Source: Nafulsella turpanensis ZLM-10
Lineage (GTDB): Bacteria; Bacteroidota; Bacteroidia; Cytophagales; Cyclobacteriaceae
DNA: 56,529 nt
Direction: 5' to 3'
Assembly (NCBI RefSeq): GCF_000346615.1
Contig: NZ_ANNU01000054.1
Location: forward strand, 1 to 56,529
The notes beneath the pieces were generated by a model. The model made no database searches and was not told where the DNA came from. It worked only from the letters and a program-made list of their open reading frames with translations. Positions 24,279 to 33,229 of this stretch are shown piece by piece (position 1 is the first letter of the stretch; every line of letters begins with the position of its first letter). The translations under genes were made by a program, and so were the position numbers.

Positions 24279-25997
24279 GTGCTTCCTGTTCTCTTTTTAG
24301 AAATAATGTATGGTATGCCGCCGGCCTCGGCCAAACTTCCCCTTCTCTCCACCAAACAAAAGGGCGAAACCTTCTTTCAGGAAAGAAAGGCAACTGCCGG
24401 CAAACCAGGCAAGTTACAGGACCCCTCCTGCTTAACTTCCCGATACTTCAGAACAGAGAAAGCCAAATATTTGAATTTGACTGAACAGGAAAGACTTAAC
24501 GCTTTAGAGGAATACCAGATTCTGGATACTCTCCCGGAGAAGGAGTTCGATGATATTGTTGAACTGGCATCTGCTCTCTGCGGCACTCCTATTTCTTTAA
24601 TTTCTCTGCTCGATTCGCAACGACAATGGTTTAAGGCTAAAATAGGCCTTACTGCTCAGGAAACGCCCCTAGAAGCCGCCTTTTGCCGGCATGCCATCCA
24701 ACGACCAAAGGAGGTAATGATAGTAAAAGATGCCCTTCTGGACGAGCGATTTAAAAACAACCCCCTGGTAACTCAGGACCCTAATATTCGTTTTTATGCA
24801 GGCGCCCCTCTTATAACACCGAATGGAATGGCCCTTGGCACTCTCTGCATTATCGACAGCAACCCCCGGGAATTAACAGAAGAACAACAAAGAATTTTAA
24901 AGATCCTGGCACGAAAGGTGGTCGAGCGCCTAGAGCTAAGGAAAGAGGCGCTGCAAAAGCAAAATCAACTAAAGGAGGCTGAGCGACAATTAAAGACACT
25001 GGCCGAACGCCTGATGGAAGCCCAGGAGACTGCCCGCATTGGAAGCTGGGACTGGAATGCAAAAACCAATGAAATGCATTGGTCGCCTGAAATGTACCAC
25101 CTGTTTGGAATGGAAGCGAATGGCCAGCCAGTTCACCAGGAGGAATGGATGGCATTCATACATCCAGACGATCGAGGAAAGGTTCTAAAACAGACTGTCC
25201 AAAGGATGGAACCTTCCACTACCGACACAGTAGAATTCAGAATAAACAGAAAAGACCGAACTACGACCTGGCTCCTTCAAAAAGGGATAGCCATTACCAA
25301 TGAACAGGGAGAGGTCGAACGGGTAAGTGGCACTGCCCATGATATTACCGAAGAAAAAAACCACCAGCATAATTTAATTCATGCCATGCTGAAAGGTGAG
25401 GAGAATGAACGAAAAAGAATAGCAAGAGAATTACACGACAGTCTGGGCAATTTAATGGCAGCTATATCAATGAAGCTTCAGCTCCTCAGCGCCCAAAACC
25501 CCGATGCAGACTTAACCGCCCTTGGCGCCCTTGTTGACAAGAGCATAGAAGAGTATCGCCATATTTCGCACAACCTTTACCCACCCGACATCCTTAATAA
25601 AACGCTCTACCAACTCATTAAAGAAAAAACCACCGAGCTGAACGAATCTGCATCTCTGCATTTTGAGCTGGATTATAAGATGAATACTGATGAGCCATTT
25701 GAAAATCCTGCTCATAAAAAAGAACTCTACCGCATTTTTCAGGAGCTTACAACGAATGCAGTAAAGCACGCTAACGCCACAAAAATCAATATCCAGCTGT
25801 CAGCATCGAATGACTCTGTTATTCTGGAAGTTTCGGATAACGGAAAGGGAATTGATATCGAAAACATTCGTAGCAGGAGTCAAAGGGGAATTGGCCTCAG
25901 AAGCCTCTTCGACAGGGCTGAGCTATTGGGCGGAAGCCTGCAATTTCAATCTGCCACTAGTCATGGCACTACAGCTAAATTACTCATGAAGCGCTAA
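24279..25997 (+). CDS. GAF-PAS sensor histidine kinase (HisKA_3 type)
   Basis: Up to 572 residues; the first 65 look unstructured, so the true start may be later, perhaps a TTG near 24472 just before LNLTEQERL. Domains in order: a GAF domain (about 70-215) with [11 protein letters not shown] and AAFCRHAI, a coiled coil (215-245), a PAS domain (about 250-360) with ARIGSWDWN and HPDD, a HisKA_3 dimerisation helix with [15 protein letters not shown] (His phospho-acceptor), and a HATPase with [13 protein letters not shown] and [15 protein letters not shown]. NarX-like kinases pair with LuxR-type regulators, but none lies next to it. The sensor is cytosolic, with no membrane segment. Confidence 0.88.
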   Translation: MLPVLFLEIMYGMPPASAKLPLLSTKQKGETFFQERKATAGKPGKLQDPSCLTSRYFRTEKAKYLNLTEQERLNALEEYQILDTLPEKEFDDIVELASALCGTPISLISLLDSQRQWFKAKIGLTAQETPLEAAFCRHAIQRPKEVMIVKDALLDERFKNNPLVTQDPNIRFYAGAPLITPNGMALGTLCIIDSNPRELTEEQQRILKILARKVVERLELRKEALQKQNQLKEAERQLKTLAERLMEAQETARIGSWDWNAKTNEMHWSPEMYHLFGMEANGQPVHQEEWMAFIHPDDRGKVLKQTVQRMEPSTTDTVEFRINRKDRTTTWLLQKGIAITNEQGEVERVSGTAHDITEEKNHQHNLIHAMLKGEENERKRIARELHDSLGNLMAAISMKLQLLSAQNPDADLTALGALVDKSIEEYRHISHNLYPPDILNKTLYQLIKEKTTELNESASLHFELDYKMNTDEPFENPAHKKELYRIFQELTTNAVKHANATKINIQLSASNDSVILEVSDNGKGIDIENIRSRSQRGIGLRSLFDRAELLGGSLQFQSATSHGTTAKLLMKR

Positions 25998-26012
25998 AGA
26001 AGCTTCATGAGT
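25982..26012. repeat. Perfect inverted repeat over the kinase stop codon
   Basis: ACTCATGAAGC (25982-25992) is repeated inverted at 26002-26012 around a nine-base loop that carries the TAA stop of the GAF-PAS kinase. No T-tract follows, so it may be an mRNA end-stabilising hairpin. Confidence 0.6.
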
Positions 26013-26150
26013 CACAACAGAAAGCAACCGCCTATTGCTGGCAGACAATTCCCCTGCAACCATTGAGAGACCTATCCGGCCGGCAGGCGCCTCACCAGTA
26101 GAAACAGAATGCCACCTCAAACTTAGTATGACAGCTTTCTTTTTTCCTGC

Positions 26151-27032
26151 CTAACCAATCTTTACCGATGTCATGGTTAGAGAACCGCCTACGGCTTTGT
26201 CGTTAAAGAAGGAGACCTCCTCCTCCTTCCCCTGCAGCCCAAGCGTGTACAGGAGCGGCAGGTAATGCTCCACAGTTGGGATAGCCAGTCTGGCTTCGCT
26301 GCCCATGCTTTCGTAGCGGATGAGGGCCTGATGGCTGCCGGCTGCAATGTGCTCTTTAAACTTTTCGTTGAGCTGCAGTGCCCAGTCGAAGCCATATTCC
26401 GGTTCGGCCATTTTGTCCCAGGAAAGCATGCGCAGGTTGTGCACCATATTGCCGCTCCCCATAATCAGCACCCCTTTTTTCCGGAGCCCATACAGTTCCC
26501 TGGCCAGCTCGTAATGGTACTGCGGCCCTTTGGTAAAGTCGATGCTCAGCTGCAGCACCGGCACATTCGCCTCCGGGTACATATGCCGCACAATAGTCCA
26601 GCTGCCGTGGTCGAGGCCCCAGTCGTGGTCCTGCACCAGTTCGGTGGATCTGAAAAGCTGCGCTGTTTCCTTTGCCAGCTGTGGGTTACCGGGCGCGGGG
26701 TACTGCACCTCAAACAGCTCCTGCGGGAAGCCACCAAAGTCGTGGATGGTTTTTGGGAAATCCATGGCCGTAATGCGGGTGCCGCGGCTCAGCCAGTGTG
26801 CCGATATCACCAGCACCGCCTTCGGCACCGGAATTTCCTGCGCCAGCGCAGCCCAGCGTCGGCTGAAGGTATTGCTCTCAATCCCGTTCATGGGCGAGCC
26901 GTGGCCGACAAACAGCACCGGCATCAGGTAGCCATCTTCCTTAAGCCCGCTGGTAAATGTGTTGAATGCTGATAAAGTGCTCATAGCAACTCCTCCTGAT
27001 ATAATGTTTCTGATAAATTTCCTGCGCTTCAT
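26151..27032 (-). CDS. ygiD: YgiD-like aromatic ring-opening dioxygenase (4,5-DOPA extradiol type)
   Basis: About 293 residues from the ATG at 27032, which directly precedes MKRRKFIRNIISGGVAMSTL, a signal with a Tat-like twin basic start (KRRKF). The catalytic domain has FVGHGSPMN, VISAHWLSRG, HDFGGFP, WGLDHGSWTI and GSGNMVHNLR, including the zinc His ligands of the LigB/YgiD family. YgiD opens L-DOPA between ring carbons 4 and 5 in E. coli. The signal is unusual for this mostly cytosolic family. It lies 123 bases downstream of a Crp/Fnr gene on the same strand. Confidence 0.87.
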   Translation of the reverse strand: MKRRKFIRNIISGGVAMSTLSAFNTFTSGLKEDGYLMPVLFVGHGSPMNGIESNTFSRRWAALAQEIPVPKAVLVISAHWLSRGTRITAMDFPKTIHDFGGFPQELFEVQYPAPGNPQLAKETAQLFRSTELVQDHDWGLDHGSWTIVRHMYPEANVPVLQLSIDFTKGPQYHYELARELYGLRKKGVLIMGSGNMVHNLRMLSWDKMAEPEYGFDWALQLNEKFKEHIAAGSHQALIRYESMGSEARLAIPTVEHYLPLLYTLGLQGKEEEVSFFNDKAVGGSLTMTSVKIG

Positions 27033-27155
27033 AAAGGTGACATGCCGGCCTGCTCCAAAATGCCATAATCCATAGCATGAACTACACAAAAATAGCGATG
27101 GCCAGAAAGCTTTCCGTTGACATAAGTCAAGAAAGAAAAAAAGTGGAATGGGGAC

Positions 27156-27737
27156 TCAGGCTCTGGAAGCTATTTTCTTGCGGATTCGGCTCAGTGTTTC
27201 GGGTGTAATACCGAGGTAGGAAGCAATAAGGTGCTGCGGGGCGCGCTGTACAATTTCAGGATACTGATTCAACAGGCGGATATATCGTTCTTCGGCTGAA
27301 AAACTAAGTGTGCCAAGAGTGCGGCGCTGCTGGGCGATAAGGTTGTTCTGCATAAGCAGGCGAAAGAAGCGCTCCATTTTGGGGACCTTTTGCAGCATTT
27401 CTTCCATCGCCCGACACTTCAGGAGGAGCAGCTCAGCCCTTTCCAGGGCATCGATAAAGTAAGAAGAAGGCTCGCCGGTAAGGAAACTGTAGTTGTCCGA
27501 TATCCACCAGCCTTCAGGGGCAAACTGCAGTACATGCTCATTTCCTTTCGCATCTATGGTATAGGAGCGCAGCAGGCCTTGCTCCACAAAAGCAATGTAG
27601 GCGCACACCTCTCCTGCCCTCAGCAAATAATGCTTCTTTGGCAGCTTCTTCGCCAAAAAAAAGCCCCTGCATTGCTCCATTTCAATTTCCGAAAGCTGCA
27701 CCTTTTGCTGAATGCTGTTGAATAAAACCTGCGACAT
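27156..27737 (-). CDS. Crp/Fnr-family transcriptional regulator
   Basis: A 193-residue protein: a cyclic-nucleotide-binding-like beta-roll (about 15-115) with LLRAGEVCAYIAFVEQGLLR and GNEHVLQFAPEGWW, a dimerisation helix, then a short C-terminal winged helix APQHLIASYLGITPETLSRI. This short form, common in Bacteroidota, lacks the strict cAMP-binding Arg-Ser pair, and its effector is unknown. It precedes the ygiD-like gene on the same strand and is its most likely regulator. Confidence 0.9.
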   Translation of the reverse strand: MSQVLFNSIQQKVQLSEIEMEQCRGFFLAKKLPKKHYLLRAGEVCAYIAFVEQGLLRSYTIDAKGNEHVLQFAPEGWWISDNYSFLTGEPSSYFIDALERAELLLLKCRAMEEMLQKVPKMERFFRLLMQNNLIAQQRRTLGTLSFSAEERYIRLLNQYPEIVQRAPQHLIASYLGITPETLSRIRKKIASRA

Positions 27738-28132
27738 GACCCTTTGAGTGAAATGATGACTTCAGCTGATTAATCGCTGTGGCAAACAAATTGTTACCGG
27801 CAAAACCCGCAAAAGCCTCTGCCGCAACCGGCTTTTATTCCTGAAAATGGCGGTAAATTTCCATACTTTTGCATCGGCTTCCTTTTAAAAGCATGCTTAA
27901 TTATGCAGAAGAGCAGGAATCTAAACCAGCAGCGGAAGGGCTCGTAAGTAAAAAGCTGCCAGAGGGCTTTCGGACATTACAAGCTGAATTGGAGGAATAG
28001 GAACTCGCTCTACGCAGCAGAACATTTAAAAGCAGGAATTTGAAATCTTTCCTACTTTTAACCTAATTCAATGCTCCCCAATTCCTGTTGAGGCGGCAGC
28101 TTTTTCCAGCCTCCATAATTTTAACAGCCATT
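27738..28132. other. Intergenic stretch (395 bp)
   Basis: Divergent promoter region for the Crp/Fnr gene and the second TlpA gene. No gene or clear TAnnTTTG box was found in it. Confidence 0.4.
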
Positions 28133-28135
28133 ATG

Positions 28136-28747
28136 ATGAATAGAAAATTAAAAAAGAGCCTGATAGAATACGGACTTATTGGCGCAGCTGCATTAACGCT
28201 TTATCTGACCGGCTTACATACCGAAGTGATTGGCTTTCTGCAACGCGGCCTGCTCCAGACAGGACTATTCAATCCGGATACTGAGGTGACTGCAGCAGCA
28301 GCTCCCGCAGAAAACCCACCGGCAGACTTTAACCTTCAGCTGCGCAATGCTTCGGGCGAAGAGGTGCATATGGAGGAGTTTCGTGGGAAAGTAATTTTCA
28401 TCAACTTCTGGGCTACCTGGTGCCCGCCCTGCGTGGCCGAAATGCCGGGCATCAATAGCCTGTACCAGGATATAGGAGCAGACGAATTTGTCTTCCTGAT
28501 GGTATCACTAGACGAAGATTTTGAGAAAGCTGTACAGTTTCAGAAAAAGAAAGGCTACGATTTTGACGTATACCAGCTAGATAGTCCACTGCCCGGCATG
28601 TACCGGAGTCAGAGCATTCCTGCCACTTTTGTGGTCGATGCCAGGGGCAGTCTTGCTTTCACTCACAAAGGAATGGCAGATTATGATACCGAAGATTTCA
28701 GGAGCTTTCTGCTGAGCCTGCAGCAGAAACCAGAACAGGATCCATAG
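28136..28747 (+). CDS. Membrane-anchored TlpA-like thiol-disulfide oxidoreductase (copy 2)
   Basis: About 203 residues from the ATG at 28136 (the ATG at 28133 would add one Met; a further in-frame ATG at 28088 adds 16). The start is chosen by comparison with the 8113 paralogue: MNRKLKKSLIEYGLIG against MNKKVKKGLIEYGILG. A membrane anchor is followed by a TlpA domain with ATWCPPC and SIPATFVVDARG. Differences from copy 1 are spread over the linker and the surface, indicating an old duplication. It is followed by a strong terminator and the convergent tRNA-Arg. Confidence 0.9.
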   Translation: MNRKLKKSLIEYGLIGAAALTLYLTGLHTEVIGFLQRGLLQTGLFNPDTEVTAAAAPAENPPADFNLQLRNASGEEVHMEEFRGKVIFINFWATWCPPCVAEMPGINSLYQDIGADEFVFLMVSLDEDFEKAVQFQKKKGYDFDVYQLDSPLPGMYRSQSIPATFVVDARGSLAFTHKGMADYDTEDFRSFLLSLQQKPEQDP

Positions 28748-28762
28748 GCATTCAGGAAAAAC

Positions 28763-28797
28763 AAAAAGCCTCTTTATTAATAATAAAGAGGCTTTTT
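28763..28797. terminator. Bidirectional terminator between tlpA copy 2 and tRNA-Arg
   Basis: A 17-bp perfect inverted repeat (AAAAAGCCTCTTTATTA and its reverse complement, one base between), with T's at the end in both directions. It can end both converging transcripts. Confidence 0.9.
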
Positions 28798-28799
28798 AG

Positions 28800-28873
28800 T
28801 GACCTTGCCAGGATTCAAACCTGGAACCTTCTGATCCGTAGTCAGATGCTCTATTCAGTTGAGCTACAAGGCC
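28800..28873 (-). tRNA. tRNA-Arg (ACG anticodon)
   Basis: On the minus strand the 74-base sequence begins GGCCTTG and ends CAAGGTC plus discriminator A, giving a 7-bp acceptor stem with one G-T pair. The anticodon arm reads TCTGACTACGGATCAGA, with a CTACGGA loop (ACG anticodon, read as ICG for CGN arginine codons). The T arm is GGTTCCAGGTTTGAATCCTGG in shorter pieces CCAGG-TTTGAAT-CCTGG. CCA is not encoded. A promoter of the Bacteroidota type lies upstream. Confidence 0.95.
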
Positions 28874-28927
28874 TTTTTAAAGCGACACCGGCCATTTTTT
28901 AAGCCTGTTTACTGTCGTTTGGGATTG

Positions 28928-28958
28928 CAAATGTAGATAAAAGATTTTTATATGCAAA
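28928..28958 (-). promoter_or_regulatory. Bacteroidota-type promoter of tRNA-Arg
   Basis: On the minus strand TTTG (28955-28958), a 19-base spacer and TACATTTG (28928-28935) match the TTTG-N19-TAnnTTTG consensus exactly. Transcription would begin about seven bases further, leaving roughly a 48-base leader before the tRNA. Confidence 0.8.
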
Positions 28959-28987
28959 GAAAAATTACGTTCCTTTAAAAAAAATAA

Positions 28988-28995
28988 TAACTTTG
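28988..28995 (+). promoter_or_regulatory. Possible -7 element for the OMP gene
   Basis: TAACTTTG fits TAnnTTTG and lies 34 bases before the chosen ATG. No TTTG is found at the expected distance upstream, so the element is tentative. Confidence 0.35.
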
Positions 28996-29028
28996 TTTCC
29001 TAATCGTTTAAAGGCCAAAATTCTCTTT

Positions 29029-29841
29029 ATGAAAATCAAATTCACTTTTATCTTCCTGTTATCTATCGGCTCTTTTTTTACTGCTTTTGCTCAGGATGAT
29101 GCGGATAATGTCACCAACGAAACCTACCAGCCCGACATTAGCGGTAAACTGCTGCTTTCCGTAGGACTTAATCTCCTTGACGATGCACCCCGCGATTTTG
29201 AAATTAACCCATGGCGCTCCAAAAGTGTAGGTATCTACTACCTTTATACAATTCCACTTGGCGACTCGAAATTCTCTTTTAATGCCGGTCTTGGCCTGGG
29301 TCTGGAGAAGTACCAGTTCAGCAATAATACCATTCTTACCTACAAAGATGCAGATGAAATACCTGGCTTCGAAAGTGAAATCCCCATTCTTGTAATGGAC
29401 TCAGTACAGGATGTATATAATACTCCCACATGGGAGAAAAACCGGCTGGCAGCCAACTATGTAGATATACCACTGGAGTTTGCCTTTAACTCTAATAAAA
29501 GCAATCCTGCAGCAGGTCTTTCCGTAGCTTTGGGCGGTAAAATTGGGGTGTTGTATGCAGCACACACTAAAGTAAAATACGAGCTGCCAGGTGGTGAAAC
29601 CAGGAAGGTGAAAGACGAGCGCCAGTGGGGACTCAACCGCTTTCGATATACCACCTATACCCGCATTGGCTATGGAGCCTTTAGTGTATTTCTTGAATAC
29701 CAGCTGTCCGACCTGTTTGATACAGAATTTGGTGGTCCCTTACACCGTACAGGCGTGGACAATGCTGCCGGCAAAGCCATCTACAAAGAATTTCCGGATT
29801 TAACGAACTATAGAGTTGGTCTTGCAGTAGACCTGTTTTAA
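29029..29841 (+). CDS. Outer-membrane beta-barrel protein, unknown role
   Basis: About 270 residues, starting at the ATG of MKIKFTFIFLLSIGS, which gives a clean signal peptide ending TAFAQ (an in-frame ATG at 28993 would place a non-signal tail before it). The mature part alternates aromatic and polar residues in short strands (VGIYYLYTIPL, FNAGLGLGLEKYQF, YVDIPLEFAF, RIGYGAFSVFLEY) and ends in VGLAVDLF, a typical C-terminal strand for BAM-mediated insertion. It fits the porin/OMP_b-brl type of 8-10 strands. A terminator follows. Confidence 0.75.
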   Translation: MKIKFTFIFLLSIGSFFTAFAQDDADNVTNETYQPDISGKLLLSVGLNLLDDAPRDFEINPWRSKSVGIYYLYTIPLGDSKFSFNAGLGLGLEKYQFSNNTILTYKDADEIPGFESEIPILVMDSVQDVYNTPTWEKNRLAANYVDIPLEFAFNSNKSNPAAGLSVALGGKIGVLYAAHTKVKYELPGGETRKVKDERQWGLNRFRYTTYTRIGYGAFSVFLEYQLSDLFDTEFGGPLHRTGVDNAAGKAIYKEFPDLTNYRVGLAVDLF

Positions 29842-29884
29842 TCGCTTTCTACTGGAGAAATAATTAAATATAAAGAATTAAGAA

Positions 29885-29918
29885 AAAAGGCTGATTGCTT
29901 CCATGCAATCAGCCTTTT
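29885..29918. terminator. Bidirectional terminator
   Basis: AAAAGGCTGATTGC and GCAATCAGCCTTTT arms with T's on both sides, between the OMP gene and the convergent enoyl-CoA hydratase gene. Confidence 0.85.
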
Positions 29919-29993
29919 CTTTTATAAATCCCTGACCTCCTATGCCGCTTTCCTTTACCTGCCAGGCAGAAGGAAAGTGGTTTTTGCGGGCTT

Positions 29994-30773
29994 CTATTTC
30001 CCCTGGTAAACCGGCTTTCGCTTCTCTAAAAAGGCCTGCACGCCTTCTTTATGGTCGACAGTTGAACCGGCAATCTCCTGGTTGTAAGCTTCATACTCCA
30101 GCATCTCTTCCAGATTAGCATGCTGCGACTTATTCAGCATCTTTTTAATAAGTCCGATGGCTTTGGTAGGCGCTGATGCGTAATAATCCGTAAAGCCTTT
30201 TACCGCTTCGTCGAGCTGTGTGAGTGGCACCACTTTATTCACCATTCCCAGCTCCAGTGCTTCCTGCGCACTTACTTTTGACCCCATGGTGCACAATTCA
30301 AAAGCTTTGGCAGAGCCGACCAGCCGGGGCAGAAAATAAGAGGAACCGGAGTCCGGCACTAATCCGATATTCACAAACACCTCTATCAGCTTTGCCTCCT
30401 CAGCCGCAACAGCAATATCGCAGGCCAGCACAAGCGAACAGCCAGCCCCGGCAGCCACGCCATTTACTCTTGCTATAATAGGCTTCGGCAGCTCCCGCAT
30501 CGCCTTTATAAGGGGATTGTAGCGCTTCCGTACCGACTCGGCAAAGGAACGGTTCGGATCGGCCTGAGAAGCCTTCAGGTCCTGGCCGGAACAGAACGCT
30601 TTTCCTTCGCCGGTAAGCACCACCACACGTACCTCATCGTCTTTTTTTACTGCCTTAAAAGCATCCTGCAACTCAAAGCTTAGCTCGTTATTAAAGGCAT
30701 TGTAAACTTCCGGCCGGTTAAGGGTGATGGTGGCTACACCACCCTCTTTTTCATATTTTAAAAATTGATACAT
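29994..30773 (-). CDS. Enoyl-CoA hydratase/isomerase family, PaaG-like
   Basis: A 259-residue crotonase-fold protein: VATITLNRPEVYNAFN, GKAFCSGQDL (oxyanion-hole motif), ARVNGVAAGAGCSLVLACD and LVPDSGSSYFLPRLVGSA. The last block is typical of PaaG, the ring 1,2-epoxyphenylacetyl-CoA isomerase, in which an Asp is catalytic. No other phenylacetate genes are in the window, so a fatty acid or amino acid degradation hydratase remains possible. Confidence 0.85.
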   Translation of the reverse strand: MYQFLKYEKEGGVATITLNRPEVYNAFNNELSFELQDAFKAVKKDDEVRVVVLTGEGKAFCSGQDLKASQADPNRSFAESVRKRYNPLIKAMRELPKPIIARVNGVAAGAGCSLVLACDIAVAAEEAKLIEVFVNIGLVPDSGSSYFLPRLVGSAKAFELCTMGSKVSAQEALELGMVNKVVPLTQLDEAVKGFTDYYASAPTKAIGLIKKMLNKSQHANLEEMLEYEAYNQEIAGSTVDHKEGVQAFLEKRKPVYQGK

Positions 30774-30858
30774 GACTAATTGATAGGTTAAACAATTGTT
30801 GCAAAGTGCTTAATTTACAGAAATGCTCCCGAAATTTAAAAGTTTGCCTTCTTCCTGT

Positions 30859-31587
30859 TCAGAAAAAAAGAAAGAAGAAAACAGTGGCGATACTTACCAG
30901 CAGCCCCAGCATGCTGCCTGTCCACACTTCTGCCGGCTGATGCTCGTGCAGGTACAGTCGCGCAGACATTACAGCCCCCGCTACTACCACCATACCAACC
31001 AACCCATAAAGCAGCAGCGCATCGTGGTATACAAGCGAAAAAGAAGCCATAAAACCAACCACACCTCCCACAGCCGCACTATGTGCACTTATTTTCCAGT
31101 AAAGCGATATAATACTCACCATAAAAATAACAAAGGTGATGCCGGTCAGCATGATGTTTATGTGAATAAAGTGCTGGTACTTTGTGATGAAAAAGTAAGT
31201 GGTAACAGCATAAAAGATGGAAATAAATAAGAAGGGCATGCGCCTCTCCTGGCGGTCGGGCATTTTAAGATTAGGAATACTCCCGAAATAATACAGCACC
31301 AGCATACTCACCAGCGGAATAATGAGGGTGGTTAATACCAGCAGGCTAAGCATAGACCAACGCAAATCTGCCGCTAATGGAGCGGTTACCCGGGGCGACA
31401 AAAGAAAAATGAGGGCAAACAGAAGGCTGGGCATCACAATAGGATGAAACACCAGCGAAATGGCTTCGGCCAGCCACCGAAAACGCCCCTGTGGTTTTTC
31501 CTGCTGCGGCTCCTGTAAGTGAAGCTCTTCCGGCTCCGGCTCCTCCTGCCCCGGATGCAGGGATGCATATCCGTTGCTACCTCCCAC
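30859..31587 (-). CDS. PAP2-like membrane protein with degenerate phosphatase motifs
   Basis: A 242-residue membrane protein beginning with GTG at 31587, directly after the rpoN stop (no gap). A 40-residue polar Glu/Pro-rich N-terminus is followed by six hydrophobic segments. The C-terminal half resembles PAP2 phosphatases: KISAHSAAVGG for the central motif and ARLYLHEHQPAEVWTGS for R-x5-H-x3-D, with Glu in place of Asp; PDRQERR takes the place of the first motif. It may be inactive or have altered specificity. Contact with rpoN suggests translational coupling. Confidence 0.7.
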   Translation of the reverse strand: MGGSNGYASLHPGQEEPEPEELHLQEPQQEKPQGRFRWLAEAISLVFHPIVMPSLLFALIFLLSPRVTAPLAADLRWSMLSLLVLTTLIIPLVSMLVLYYFGSIPNLKMPDRQERRMPFLFISIFYAVTTYFFITKYQHFIHINIMLTGITFVIFMVSIISLYWKISAHSAAVGGVVGFMASFSLVYHDALLLYGLVGMVVVAGAVMSARLYLHEHQPAEVWTGSMLGLLVSIATVFFFLFF

Positions 31588-33033
31588 TTACAACTCCTTC
31601 CTTAAACGTGCCACCGGTATATTCATTTGCTCGCGGTACTTGGCCACGGTGCGACGGGCAATCTGATAGCCCCTTTCATTCAGCATTTTTTCCAGCTTTT
31701 CATCAGAGAGGGGCTTCCGTTTACTTTCATTATCAATCATTTCCTTCAGCGCATTTTTAACCTCCCGGCTGCTCACATCCTCTCCCTGATCGGTAGAAAT
31801 GCCCTCTGAAAAGAAATACTTCAATGGGTATATACCAAACTCGGTTTGTACGGACTTGCTGTTGGCCACCCGCGAAACGGTCGAGATATCCATACCAATA
31901 CGGTCGGCAATATCTTTCAGGATCATGGGGCGCAGTTTACTTTCGTCGCCGGTAAGGAAATAGTCGTACTGGTAATCAATAATGGCCTGCATGGTGTGGA
32001 GCAGGGTGAGCTGCCGCTGCTTAATGGCATCGATAAACCACTTTGCCGCATCGAGCTTCTGCTTTACAAAGCTCACGGTTTCTTTTAACTTCTTATCCTT
32101 TTTATTGCTCTTATCGTAAGAATCGAGCATTTCTGAATAAGAGCGGCTGATGCGCAGGTCGGGAGCATTACGTGAATTCAGCGAGAGCTCCAGCTTACCG
32201 TTATCGTTTGTAAGAATGAAGTCGGGCATGAGGTATTGCGTTCTGGCAAGAGAGTTTCCTACCCCTCCGGGCTTCGGGTTTAGCCGTACTATGGTATCGA
32301 TGGCTTCTTTCAGCTCCTCCTCGCTTTCCATGTTCAGCCTTTTTATAATCTTCTTGTAATGCTTTTTGGTGAATTCTTCGAAATGGTCTTCCAGAATAGT
32401 AATAGCCACTTCCACCGGGCCATTCTGCCCCGCATCGCGCTTACGGTATAATTGAAGAAGGAGGCATTCCTGCAGGTTTCTTGCCCCTATTCCGGGCGGG
32501 TCGAACTCCTGTATCATTCGAAGGATCCTTTCCAGCTCTTCCTCGTCGGTACGGATGTTTTGCGAAAAGGCAAGGTCATTGGCAATGGCATCGAGCTCGC
32601 GCCGTATATAGCCGTCAGACTCGATACTACCTATCAGCTGCATGGCCACCGTATGCTCCCTTTCGTCGAGTCGCAAATAACCTAACTGGTCGAGCAACTG
32701 CTCCGTGAGGGTGGTGGTCATGGGCAGCGGCATATTCTTTTCATCCTCATTATAGTTGCCGTCGCCCTGCATTTTATACCCGCCGAACTCATCGTCGCGC
32801 AGGTAATCATCTACATCTATATCATCTTTTTCGTTATAGTCGTCCTCAAAATCATCGTTATTATCTGTCTTTTCCTCTTCTTCGCGTCCTTCTTCCAGCG
32901 CCGGGTTAATTTCAAGCTCTTCTTCTATGCGCGATTCCAGCTCAGCCGTAGGCACCTGCAGCAGCTTAATAAACTGTATCTGCTGAGGAGACAACTTTTG
33001 CGATAAGGTTTGACTTAAACTAAGCTTCTGCAT
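31588..33033 (-). CDS. rpoN: RNA polymerase sigma-54 factor
   Basis: A 481-residue sigma-54. The Gln/Leu-rich region I (1-45; LSQTLSQKLSPQQIQFIKLL) binds activators, an acidic region II (about 46-110) follows, then the core-binding domain, the helix-turn-helix region and the RpoN box ARRTVAKYRE (459-468) that contacts the -24 element. Sigma-54 needs AAA+ activators, none of which is in the window. Its own start is 196 bases from the divergent asnS. Confidence 0.97.
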   Translation of the reverse strand: MQKLSLSQTLSQKLSPQQIQFIKLLQVPTAELESRIEEELEINPALEEGREEEEKTDNNDDFEDDYNEKDDIDVDDYLRDDEFGGYKMQGDGNYNEDEKNMPLPMTTTLTEQLLDQLGYLRLDEREHTVAMQLIGSIESDGYIRRELDAIANDLAFSQNIRTDEEELERILRMIQEFDPPGIGARNLQECLLLQLYRKRDAGQNGPVEVAITILEDHFEEFTKKHYKKIIKRLNMESEEELKEAIDTIVRLNPKPGGVGNSLARTQYLMPDFILTNDNGKLELSLNSRNAPDLRISRSYSEMLDSYDKSNKKDKKLKETVSFVKQKLDAAKWFIDAIKQRQLTLLHTMQAIIDYQYDYFLTGDESKLRPMILKDIADRIGMDISTVSRVANSKSVQTEFGIYPLKYFFSEGISTDQGEDVSSREVKNALKEMIDNESKRKPLSDEKLEKMLNERGYQIARRTVAKYREQMNIPVARLRKEL

Positions 33034-33155
33034 ACGGGCTGCTTTGATTTAGCAATTGTTGAGTATGTAAATTTATTACTTTTTCTGTATTTGACGATAT
33101 TGGCATTTTTAAAATAGCATCTTTTCTCATATTAAACGTTTACACGTCACAAGGT

Positions 33156-33185
33156 TTTGCATTTTTAAACTGTTTAGTAATATTG
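33156..33185 (+). promoter_or_regulatory. Possible asnS promoter
   Basis: TTTG (33156-33159), 18 bases, then TAATATTG (33178-33185), one base off the TAnnTTTG consensus. The spacer is one base short of the usual 19, so the match is fair, not strong. Confidence 0.4.
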
Positions 33186-33229
33186 CAGAAGATTAAAAAC
33201 CTTTTAATAAAAAACTTAACCCCACACCC

